Source: Channallabes apus
Lineage: Eukaryota; Chordata; Actinopteri; Siluriformes; Clariidae
Direction of reading: 5' to 3'
Length of the DNA: 64,000 nt
NCBI GenBank assembly: GCA_030522415.1
Contig: CM060104.1
Location: 21,033,825 to 21,097,824 of the forward strand
Position numbers and translations under genes: made by a program. Shown here one piece after another: positions 36,016-45,480 of the stretch (position 1 is the first letter of the stretch; each line of letters starts with the position of its first letter). The notes under the pieces are model-generated. The model had not been told where the DNA came from, did no database searches, and saw only the letters and a program-made list of their open reading frames with translations.

Positions 36016-36911
36016 CACCCACGACCGCGTGGCCACTACCAACTCCACCACCATCAAGTTTGCTGACGACACCGTCGTGGTCGGACTGATCACCAACAAT
36101 GATGAGTCGGACTAACTAGAGGAGATTGGAAATCTGGAGAACTGGTGCCAGAGGAACAATCTCCTCCTGAACGTCAGCAAGACAAAGGAACTGATAGTGG
36201 ACTTTTGTACAAAGCAGGAGAGGAACTACCAGATCACCGTCATCAACAGGAGCCCAGTGGATAGTGGACAGCTTCAGATACCTCGGTGTTCACATCACTC
36301 AGGACCTGTCATGGTCCTGTCACATCAACACTGTGGTGAAAAAGGCCCGGCAGCGTCTGTACCACCTCAGACGCTTGAGAGACTTTAGACTGACCTCCAA
36401 GGTGCTCAGGAACTTCTACTCCTGCACCATAGAGAGCATCCTGACGGGAAACATCACGACCTGGTTCGGGAACAGCACCATGCAGGACAGACGAGCTCTA
36501 CAGAGGGTGGTGCGATCAGCTGAGCGCATCATCCGCACTGAGCTCCCTGACCTGCACTCGATCTACAGCAAGCGGTGCTGGTCCAAGGCCAGGAAGATAG
36601 TGAAGGACCTCAGTCACCCCAGTAATGGACTGTTCTCTTTGTTGCGGTCTGGGAAGCGATTCCGCTCCCTGAAGGCCAACACAGAGAGACTGAGGAGGAG
36701 CTTCTTCCCGCAGGCGATAAGGTCTCTCAATCATCACTACATCACACAGGACTAATAACATCTTTTTAAGCTCACAACATTGACTGGACAATCATGGACA
36801 CATTCATACACACTTGCACTAAATATTTATACATCTGGACAATTGCACATGTCACTTTCATTAGTCACCTTACATGCATATTTGCACAACCATTGTCACG
36901 TTAAATTATAC

Positions 36912-36964
<53 letters not shown>

Positions 36965-37205
36965 TCCCCTATATTTCTATATTTTGCAATATTTTATTAT
37001 GCCTTATTTGTACAGTTTATTTTACTAGTTACATTTATTTCTTAAATTTTATTTCTTATTTCTTGGATTATTTCTTATTTTACGTACAAGCTTTTATTTT
37101 ATTTTTAAGGTCACTGGCGGTCGTGTAAGCATTTCACTGCATATTATACTCTGTATGACTGTGTATGTGACAAATAAAATTTGAATTTTATTTGATTTGA
37201 ATTTG
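36016..37205 (+). mobile_element. Second LINE family, 5'-truncated, plus strand
   Basis: Starts inside the reverse transcriptase with a FADDT catalytic box near 36060-36075. After a frame break near 36110-36120 it continues as an open C-terminal part from about 36264 (FRYLGVHITQDLSWSCHI, RLYHLRRLRDF, FYSCTIESILTGNITTWFGN, ALQRVVRSAERII, SHPSNGLFSLL). The 3' end has GTAAGCATTTCACTGCATAT, TGTGACAAATAAA and a TTTGA-type repeat tail near 37180-37205. A TA microsatellite has expanded in its 3' UTR. It is a different family from 33332-35455. Confidence 0.88.
36913..36963. repeat. (TA)n microsatellite
   Basis: About 25 TA units inside the 3' UTR of the LINE at 36016. Confidence 0.97.
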
Positions 37206-37660
37206 ATTATTTTCAAAGCATTGTACATAAGTATATAAAAGAAAGAAACAGACTGAAAGGGAACCATTTTCTTTTGAGTTATACTCGATGGATGATTACA
37301 AAATACAGTCATATGCAGGGAAAGTAGTACGGAAATTAAAAGACACCAAATGTCTGACCAAATGTCTGATTTGAGTCAGAGTACTGGATAAATGAGGACC
37401 TTTATTTATCTATTTTAGATAATGACAGCATTGTTGGTAAAAAAGAGTATACCGGGTAGAGGCTTACAAAAACACCTGGCAACAACAGATCAGTATCTTG
37501 ACCCATGAGTAAAGCTGAGGAAAACAATACATGAATAAACAAATAGGTTAGCCTAGAGATAAAGGCCAAGTTCTTAACATACAAGAAGTCTCTCATTAAT
37601 AGAGTTTTCACGGGTGTCTTAGGGGGGTGGGGGTGGGGCTAGGGGAGCTCTGCTCCATTG
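37206..37660. other. Spacer, nothing recognised
   Basis: Unique-looking AT-rich DNA between the LINE tail and the next SINE. No gene seen. Confidence 0.5.
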
Positions 37661-37666
37661 CTAAAA

Positions 37667-38050
37667 TTCATTCATTCATTCATTCATCTTCTATACCGCT
37701 TTATCCTTCTATTCAGGGTCGCGGGGGACCTGGAGCCTATCCCAGGAGACTTCGGGCACTAGGCGGGGTACACCCTGGACAGGGTGCCAATCCATCGCAG
37801 GGCACACACACACACACACACTCACACACCCAATCACACACTACGGGCAATTTAGGAACGCCAATTAGCCTAACCTGCATATCTTTGGACTGTGGGAGGA
37901 AACCGGAGTACCCGGAGGAAACCCACCAAGCACGGGGAGAACATGCAAACTCCATGCACACAGAGACGGGAATCGAGCCTGGCCGGGGAATCGAACCCAG
38001 ACCCTGGAGGTGCAAGGCGACAGTGCTAACCACTACACCACCGTGCCGCC
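37667..38050 (-). mobile_element. tRNA-derived SINE, full length, young
   Basis: Head at 38050 on the minus strand with A-box TGGTGTAGTGG and a B-box-like GGTTCGATTCC, the family body, an internal CA tract and an ATTC tail at 37667. Nearly identical to 20208-20585. Confidence 0.94.
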
Positions 38051-38171
38051 GACATTGCTAAAATTATCGCTGTTAATAAAACACTAAGCAAGGTCTGCTC
38101 GTTCCTGAAAGGAATGGAGAAGTTATAGGTAGTTATGGGACGTACTGTGCCGATGTCGAGTAGTAGTATTA

Positions 38172-38252
38172 CAGTGGAACCTCGGATTGCGAGTAACGCG
38201 GTTTCAAGTGTTCCGCAAAACGAGCAAAGATTTTTAATAAATTTTGACTTGA

Positions 38253-38319
<67 letters not shown>

Positions 38320-38576
38320 CGCCTGCGCGCATAAACGGATACACTTATCTGTCTGGATTTATTTTTAAAGTGCAGATTAATTTGCACTTGATAAATGTTT
38401 TATTTTTACTTTATATTTTGTATTAATTATTTTTAATTAATACAAAATATGATATGTGAAATGAATAATTTGAGTTTCCATTATTTCTTATGGGAAAATT
38501 TGCTTTGATTTACATGTGTATTGGAATACGAGCCCACTTCCGGAACGAATTATGCTCGTAATCCAAGGTTCCACTG
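38172..38576. mobile_element. MITE with CAGTGGAACCT-type inverted ends, short copy
   Basis: CAGTGGAACCTCGGATTGCG at the left and CGTAATCCAAGGTTCCACTG at the right, flanked by TA on both sides. It is 405 bp long with a CA tract (about 38257-38318) in the centre. It belongs to the same family as 13910 and 40307 but lacks the second microsatellite arm. Confidence 0.93.
38257..38318. repeat. (CA)n microsatellite
   Basis: About 30 CA units inside the short MITE. Confidence 0.97.
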
Positions 38577-38579
38577 TAT

Positions 38580-39390
38580 AGGGCTTTTGCTGTGTTTTTA
38601 AATATACAGTATAATGAATATATACACCTATAATATCTTTTTCTTCTTATTATTATTATTGCTATTTCATCTTAAAATTGCCCCAGTTGGTAAACATCAA
38701 TGTCTCTCTCTCTCATATGACAGAAATGATGAAATATTAATGTAATGGAGGAGGGTTACTTTTGTACCATGAAACATTGATCAAAATGTAGCAGGCATGA
38801 AAATCTTATACACACATTTACAAACAAGCACAAGCACGTTAATAGGAGGCGACAACAACAGATGGTTTAAATGGGCTATTATCTTGTGCTCACAATAGAA
38901 AAATGCATAGTTTAATGAAAATCATGTATAATTATCATGCCCAACCTACAGTAGGGCAAGAAACCTTTGAGAGGCTCACATACAGTACTGGTAAAATGAC
39001 TACGAACACATCTGTTCGTCTTACATTCTTTGAGGGGGGTTTAGTAGGGGGGTTTGTGAGCAAATGAAGCCTCGAGAAATTAACCCTTTTATGAACCAAT
39101 TGGCTGGAAGGCTTCAGAGCCTTATAAAGCTTCATCTCACCATTACTAGCTGTAGGAATCGAACGCTGATTTAAAATAAAAAGGCATGCATGCACCCGAC
39201 AGAGAGCAACAGGATAATTTCTGAGACTAGGGGAAGACAGGAAACGAGCATCACCAAGACACTCTTGCATGCATTTTTGTAAAAATAAGACTCATGTGTA
39301 AAACTTGGGCACACAGAGAGGCAAAGTACAATGCAAGCTGTATTGGGTTACATAGGGAGGACAAGCTTAATATTTATCATGCAATTTGTA
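38580..39390. other. Intergenic, nothing recognised
   Basis: No exon, RNA or element ends recognised in this stretch. Confidence 0.5.
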
Positions 39391-39394
39391 ATGG

Positions 39395-39563
39395 TGCTGA
39401 AAGGGCAGTTGTGGCTCAGGTGGGTGAGGCTCTAGGTTGCTGATCAGAGAGTTGGGGATTTGAGCCCAACAATTACTAGGCTGCCACGGTTGAGGCACTT
39501 ACAATGGGCATTACAATGGAAGGGGGTCAGGCTATCAGCCTACCCTGTTAAAAAAAAAAAAAA
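39395..39563 (+). mobile_element. Second SINE family, tRNA-derived, 3'-truncated
   Basis: Begins TGCTGAAAGGGCAGTTGTGG with an A-box-like TGGCTCAGGTGG and a B-box-like GGGATTTGAGCCC, continues with CAACAATTACTAGGCTGCCA and ends in an A-run at about 39550-39563. This resembles a common teleost tRNA-derived SINE but most of the body is missing. Confidence 0.72.
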
Positions 39564-40124
39564 CACTTCATTGCTACACAACTTGACTCAACTTCAAAAA
39601 CAGAAAGATTCTTTTCAAACATATCTTCTCTTATCAACTATCGACTCTCGGTTCAAATATCTTTTCAAACTTTTCTTTGTCTTTTATCTCTTCAATTTTT
39701 TTTTCTCAAACTTTTCCTGCGGATTCCACAGGCGCGTGTAGCCGCTCTCACACCCTGCACAGTGCTAGCAGAGAAGCTTATAGAGAGTCTCGAGCAGGTG
39801 CGGCTCATTTCACTTGATTGCCTGCACGACGTCGCCGCCTAGTGGCCAGATTTGTTGTTGACCGTTTACCAGCCTGAAAAAGAATCCCGCGCATTTTTAC
39901 ATGTGTAATTTAAACAGCAGGGATTATTTCATTTTATGGAATCTGACAGTTAGATTGGTGCATTTCTTGTTTTTACCTTTTTAACGAGTAACTTCTATCT
40001 TATAATTTTCTTAATGTTAAAGAGAATGTTTTTTATCTCATAAAAAGCACTTTGGAATAAATAAGTAGGCTATGTGTAACAAATTTATTTTTACATGAAT
40101 AAATTTTTTCAATCTCTGTTGCCT

Positions 40125-40300
40125 GTGTTCCATTTCCTACCACAGATTTCCATTACAGGAATCTTTCCATGAATATGCTTTGATACAACACTTTGAACAA
40201 TCACCCCATAAATAATGATTTCTTCTGGCTACTCTCCTGGTGAATGGTGTCAGTAATCATCTTCTGGAGCAATGGTTCCAAATGCTCAACACATCTGATT
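40125..40300 (-). mobile_element. Tc1-like transposase remnant
   Basis: GCTTTGATACAACACTTTGA, ATGATTTCTTCTGGCT and GTGTCAGTAATCATCTTCTG align in order with the transposase N-terminal stretch around 9714-9815 of the 8785 element. It is highly decayed with no ends visible. Confidence 0.55.
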
Positions 40301-40468
40301 TAAGTACAGTTAAACCTTGGATTGCGAGCGGAAGTGTAATTGTATATCAAAGCACCCGTATATCAAAGCAAATTTACCCATGAGAAATAATGATTCAAAA
40401 CTCGTCAAAACTGATAAAATAATTAATTCAAAATATTAAATACAAATAAAACTAATGAATCTGCCCTT

Positions 40469-40881
40469 GGGCCTCGGGGTGGCGCAGTGGTAAAGTGCTC
40501 GCACTATCATCCGGAGACCGCAAGTTTGATTAGGGTGAGCCTGTATCCTCTCACAGGTCTAGGGATTAAGTCTAGAGAGAGCTGATTGGCCGAGCTCTCT
40601 CAGAGGGGCAGGATGAGAGATACTTCGTGCTCCCACACTAATCATGGCTCTACAGCCAAGCTCACGCAAGCGGAAGGAGCGGATAGTGCTGTCCTCCGAG
40701 TGTGTTACACTGCCCACAACGGTGCATGTGTGAGCAGTTCAAAAAGATGTGGTTGTCTGGCGTCACGTCGTTCGGAGGAAGCAAGTAATTAGTGATAGTA
40801 GTAGCCTTAAGGTGGGAGCCCTCTAGTGACGGGGAGGAATTGGACATGACTAAATTAGGGAGAAAATTGGGGGGGGGGGGA
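40469..40881 (+). mobile_element. Third SINE family, nested in a MITE, with target duplication
   Basis: A tRNA-like head (A box TGGCGCAGTGG at 40480-40490) is followed by a long body with CTGATTGGCCGAGCTCTCTC and GTCCTCCGAGTG. The 3' end (GGAATTGGACATGACTAAAT...AAAATTGGGG) runs into a G-run at 40881. Flanking 8-bp direct repeats CTGCCCTT (40461-40468) and CTGCACTT (40885-40892) look like the target duplication with one mismatch. The host MITE sequence resumes directly on the right. Confidence 0.88.
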
Positions 40882-41061
40882 ACCCTGCACTTTACCTTTG
40901 AAAGCAATCCAGACAGAGTAGTGTTTCCGTTTGTGTGTGTGTGCAAGTGTGTATCGGTGTGTGTATATGTGTATATAGGAGGAGGGGGGGCTACGCCTCT
41001 CCTCCCTCCTCTCATCTTACACAGTAGCCCCTTCTCTCTCCTCTTTTACTTGAGAGGACGA

Positions 41062-41065
<4 letters not shown>

Positions 41066-41138
<73 letters not shown>
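41066..41138. repeat. (CA)n microsatellite
   Basis: About 36 CA units inside MITE 40307-41525. Confidence 0.97.
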
Positions 41139-41143
<5 letters not shown>

Positions 41144-41535
41144 AAAACACTTCTCTGTCGGGAAACTTCTTTTTGACAGAGAGAGAGAGACTCTGGATCT
41201 TTAACAAAGAGCCTCTCTAATTACACTTGCTTTTGCTTAATGCACGCACGTGGTTACAATGTCATACTAGTCCACGCGCACAGATGTTGACTATACAAGT
41301 GACGCATGCGCATTGAGACTCAACATGGGAGGCGATTACCCATAATCCTGCTGCGCATGAAAGAGAAGAACCATTTGTTTGTTCAATTGTGATCATGTGA
41401 CGCTCAGCAGACAAAGCGCATGCATACTACTCGTATATCAAGACCTTGCTCGTTTATTAAGTTTAAATTGATTTTAGAAAATTTATCATCTTGCAAAGCG
41501 CTTGCTGACCGAGTTACTGGCAGTATTTATAATGT

Positions 41536-41860
41536 ATGAATGGCGGTATAGTGGTTTAATGGTTTGCCACCACTGTCACCTCCAGGTCCTGGGTTAAAGT
41601 CCCACATCGGGTTTGTGTACTTGAAGTTTGGATGTTCTCCCCATGCTTGGTGGGATTCCACAGGGTGCTCCAGTTTCCTCCATCAACCCAAGTACATGCA
41701 GGTTAGGCTAATTGGCATTCCCAAATTGCCCATAGTGTGTGAATGTGTGGGTAAGTGTTAATGGGAGGTCCTACAACGGTCATACAAAGTGGGTCACCAT
41801 TGGCCCCAACGGTTCCTAGTTGGATTACCGAGGTTTCTAGATGGATGAATGGATAATGTA
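41536..41860 (+). mobile_element. tRNA-derived SINE, old diverged copy
   Basis: Reads GGCGGTATAGTGGTTTAATG (head), then GGATGTTCTCCCCATGCTTG, GTACATGCAGGTTAGGCTAA and TTGGCATTCCCAAATTGCCC. These match the main SINE family with many substitutions. The tail is a GATGGATGAATGG run near 41835-41855. It abuts the worn right end of the MITE at 40307. Confidence 0.8.
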
Positions 41861-41864
41861 TGAA

Positions 41865-42465
41865 TAGTAGTTTCCTCAAACTGAAAATTAAATATTTTAA
41901 CATATTCTAACATTCTAAGATACTGGATTTTATTTTATAAGTTGTAAGCCATAATAATCTAAATTAAAACAATTCACTTTTGAATAAAATTACAAAAAAA
42001 AATCAAAGAGTGGGACTGCACTTTAGAAAGCTTTGTTTACTGGTTTATATATATCAAATATGCATTGTTTCTTTGGTTACAGACAATGTGTAAACTGAAT
42101 ATCCTTTCAAGGCGATGCTCATTTAGAGCACATGGTTTAATTTTTTTTCATTTGCATGCTATATTATATTATGCAAACAAACAAACAAGGTGGCAAATAA
42201 ATAAAGTAAGAAATGGGTCCAAAATATTTATTTAATTTGGGCTTTTGTGCATTAAGACATCAACAAGCATCCTCGTACCCTGAGACTGACAAACAGCTAT
42301 AGAGGAATCAGCATGATAATGTCTTTAAGTGATCTGGAGGTAATTTTTAGACTTTTCCTCAAAACTGCTCTAAATTGTCCATCACGCGATGAAAGCATTT
42401 AGCCCGTATGTCTTCTTCTGACAAAAAAAAGAAAGAAAACAATGCGATCTACAGGATCAAACCAT
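41865..42465. other. Distal upstream region of fhod3, nothing recognised
   Basis: AT-rich DNA with no recognised element; base composition changes to GC-rich at about 42470. Confidence 0.5.
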
Positions 42466-42469
42466 TAGT

Positions 42470-43091
42470 AACGTCAGGACGAGGAGTGCTCATGCGCAGT
42501 ACAACCCCTCCCCCCCTCCTCTGCGCAGACACCAGGCTACCTGTTGCTGGAAGCGAAGTTTTGAATTCATTTCGAAATCCTAAACAGAGATTGATGCTGC
42601 TACCGACTTGCTGGGGAAAAAAATCCTGCACCACCATAAGGGGGCGCGCATGCTCAGTCAGTGTGGTGCTATGAGTGTGCGTGCGCTGGATGGCCTGAGC
42701 CGGACGGAGTCAGAAACTCCAGCAGCAGTTCTCCTCCGCAGCTCGTCTTCAACGCTATGTGCTCGGACACCCCGCTTCTTGCGGGACACTAAACCGCTCT
42801 TTGAGACCCAACAGGGAGCACAGAGGGTCGTGATATATATATGCGTTATTTAAATGTTTATCGTTGTGTATTGACTTTATTTTTAAACGGGTTTCATCTC
42901 TGCGGCGTGTATATGACGGGACGGCGCGCGGAGCTCGCGGCGAACTGACAGCAGCGCGCGCCTGACTGACTCATGCTTTCCTATTGCGAGCCGCTCTAGA
43001 GGCGCACTGCGACGAAGACTTCTCCCCCTCTCCCTCCCTCCCTAGACTTGCGGACTTACTCCTAAGCCTCCTTGCATGGATGTAGGCTACT
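42470..43091 (+). promoter_or_regulatory. GC/CpG-rich promoter and 5' UTR of fhod3-like
   Basis: In contrast to the AT-rich surroundings, this stretch is rich in GC and CpG (for example GACGGCGCGCGGAGCTCGCG near 42920) and lies directly before the first coding exon of a formin gene. There is no convincing TATA box at a useful distance, although an AT-rich ATATATATATG lies near 42832-42843. This is a typical vertebrate CpG-type promoter region; the transcription start cannot be placed from sequence alone. Confidence 0.72.
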
Positions 43092-43256
43092 ATGGCTACG
43101 TTTGTGTGCAGGGTGCAGTTTCTAGACGACACCGATCCGTTCAACAGCACCAATTTCCCGGAGCCTACCCGTCCACCGCTGTTCACCTTCAGAGAGGACA
43201 TACCGCTCATCAACCAGCTCGCCGGAGTGCACCGACTCCTGAAAGCGCCGCAAAAG
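43092..43256 (+). CDS. fhod3: FHOD3-type formin, coding exon 1 (residues 1-55)
   Basis: First coding exon of an FH1/FH2 formin, an actin nucleator/bundler known for sarcomere organisation in vertebrate muscle. The peptide has the motifs CRVQFLDDTDPFNSTNFPEP and AGVHRLLKAPQ, which closely match the N-terminus of FHOD3 and less closely FHOD1 (which has an extra leader and a different LEDTDPF context). The ATG at 43092 is preceded by CTACT and followed by G. The donor is AAG|GTAATC after a complete codon. This is the start of the N-terminal GTPase-binding/FH3 region. The gene is in the opposite orientation to the transporter block. Confidence 0.93.
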
Positions 43257-44455
43257 GTAATCACACGCACGGCCAGAGCATCAGTTCGCCCTCAGCTTGA
43301 GAATAATCTCAGAGTAGAAACTAAAAGCGTCTGGAGATAAGATGGGAGAAAGAATATGATGTATGTAGAGGTGAAGGTGCTGAAAGGGAGGGGGAGGGGG
43401 AGGGGGGGAGGGGCACTGCAGATGCTGCAGTCTGACTTTATCCTGGATATCCTCACCACATAGATATATTTTACAATATGCACTGTAATTTCCATATTAA
43501 CACAACAACACCCTTTATGAGACAGGGTTCAAAATTTAGGCTAAAATTGTTTGCATTTGTGTTTTTGTTTTGTTTTTTATTTATTTGTTTGTTTGTTTGT
43601 TTGTTTTGGATGCCATGAGTCATCAAAACACCCACACAAATACTTTTCATCATGACCTGTTTTATTAATGGACTCAGGCATATTTCATGGAGGCCATCAG
43701 TGTCGCCTACCTATACAACCGTGCATTAACTAGAGTTTATTAATTAACTATATATTGTACAGCTCTCATGCATCACGGGGCTTGTGCACCAGTCATGACC
43801 TCACACCAGTTATTACTGAAATGCTCCTACCCAATTATATACTACTCCATTACATATTTTTTTCAATTTAAATTTGGATATCCATTCTGTAGCATTCTGT
43901 TGTCTTCTTAGGCTGTCTAACCTGAAATAAAAATATCGAAATAGCCCAAGGTTTCAGCACACAGAAGGGAATACCTCTACTCGTATCCAAACCACTCTCT
44001 GCACTCTCTGACTGCAGCCCCATTCTAGACCATTTTACAGCATATAAACAAAGCATTATTTCGTGAGCCGGGTTTAGGAGTGGTGCTGTTGTGGCCATAT
44101 GGAATGCTCGGCAGCTGAGGGCCATGCTTGGGTGGTAGAAGTATGTGATGTCCGTACGCTCAGGAATCTTCAGCTGTCATTGTCTCTATTAATGCTGTCC
44201 AGGTTGGTAGACAGACATACCTTACTAGGAGCAGGACGTGCACACAAGTACAACTCAGCTGGTTACAATCATTATAGAGCATCACTTTGGGTCTACAGTT
44301 GAATGGGAAGTTCTTGCACTGTGCTCTAACTGAATAGTTAAAAGATACATGCTGTGAGTTTGACATACACCATAATAAAACACTTCCTATTATGCAAACT
44401 GCATTTTCTAAATAAAAGTGGAATAGTGGAGTTTCATGGCATATCCATCTAACAT

Positions 44456-44515
<60 letters not shown>
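44456..44515. repeat. (CA)n microsatellite
   Basis: About 30 CA units in intron 1 of fhod3-like. Confidence 0.97.
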
Positions 44516-44519
<4 letters not shown>

Positions 44520-44814
44520 AGTCACTGTGCTTTGGAAAAGATTTGCATTCCTTTGTTAGTGTTCCAACCTGAGCTATGGTGCAACACTATTTTTTCCAGA
44601 AGTAGTGCATCAAGTTATTCACTACTACAACATTACCAAGGTTCATAAGGAAGCTTTCTGTCTTGTAGTGTAAGATAGTTGGCGTGGTCATGCATGTACC
44701 TTTTTACCTGCTGCTTTTTTAATTGTTCTTGAAACATATATGAAGATTACTTTCACAGGATGTCTAATGAAAATGTCTAAATAATGATGCTTTGATCAGA
44801 TGGCATGTTTCTTA

Positions 44815-44950
44815 GCCTGGTATACACCCAAGATGGGATGCCAGCACATCCCGCTTAGGGCAATTTTGTTTGCCAGATTTTCTCAGTGGCATTTTTAGGG
44901 GGTGGGAGGAAACTGGAAAACACAAAGGAAACCCAAATTGACACATAACC
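44815..44950 (-). mobile_element. SINE scrap
   Basis: CCTGGTATACACCC, ATGGGATGCCAGCACATC and GGGTGGGAGGAAACTGG-AACACAAAGGAAACCCA are weak, ordered matches to the main SINE family body. Head and tail are missing. Confidence 0.5.
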
Positions 44951-45054
44951 TATAATAAAGCAGACATGAATCAGCTAGGATGATGAATCAAATATGCATT
45001 GGTTGTCTGCATTAAAATGCACAGACTTGGCAAATTGTCCGTACTGTAATAGTT

Positions 45055-45480
45055 TATACTGATCAACCATAACATTACAATGCAAAACCAACACAAATCT
45101 ATTGTGTAGGTTTCCCTTGTTGCCAACTGGGCAGGTCCGACACCCTTGGAGCGTGACTCCACAAGACCTCTTGAGGTGTGTTGTGATGTTTGCTACCAGG
45201 ACATTCACAGGGGATCATTTGGGTGCTGTGGGTTGAGTGGTGGGACATTTATGAATTGTACTTGTTTGTGTGCAGTGGTCTGTGGTGCACTAGGTGTTCT
45301 GGTGCCTTTCTATCATGGCCAGCACTAACTTTTTTGTCAAGTTAAACTGCATTATTCTCCACAGGTATGAATGAGCCTTGGTTGGCCATGATCCTGTCAT
45401 CAGGTTACTGGTATATAATTAATAATCAAAGGTAATGTGTTAATGTTATGTGTTGTTAATGTTATGGCTGATTAGTGTAT
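45055..45480. mobile_element. Tc1-like MITE (family 2 ends)
   Basis: Terminal repeats ATACTGATCAACCATAACAT and (inverted) ATGTTATGGCTGATTAGTGT enclose about 425 bp. Internal blocks (GACTCCACAAGACCTCTTGA, GGTGTGTTGTGATGTTTGCT, TCTATCATGGCCAGCACTAA, ATGAGCCTTGGTTGGCCATG) come from the two ends of a Tc1-like transposase gene, so this is an internally deleted, non-autonomous copy of the family also seen at 7690 and 21143. Confidence 0.88.

Larger units (their letters stand above)
40307..41525. mobile_element. MITE of the CAGTGGAACCT family, interrupted by a SINE
   Basis: The left end is CAGTTAAACCTTGGATTGCGAG after TA. The right part keeps family phrases also present at 14750-14960 (AGGCGATTACCCATAATC, GTGATCATGTGACGCTC, GCATGCATA, GAGTTACT) but the final terminal repeat is lost near 41525. 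The SINE at 40469-40881 sits inside. Internal TG-rich and CA tracts (about 40930-40975 and 41066-41138) again face each other. Confidence 0.85.

Noticed and set aside
37627..38061. Frames of about 100-144 codons on both strands over the SINEs
   Set aside because: The same peptides recur wherever the SINE occurs (5.7, 20.3 and 37.8 kb), so they are translations of a non-coding repeat.
42832..42843. ATATATATATG as a TATA box for fhod3
   Set aside because: It sits in a CpG-type promoter, lies about 250 bp before the ATG and shows no initiator at the right distance; a simple AT run is more likely.
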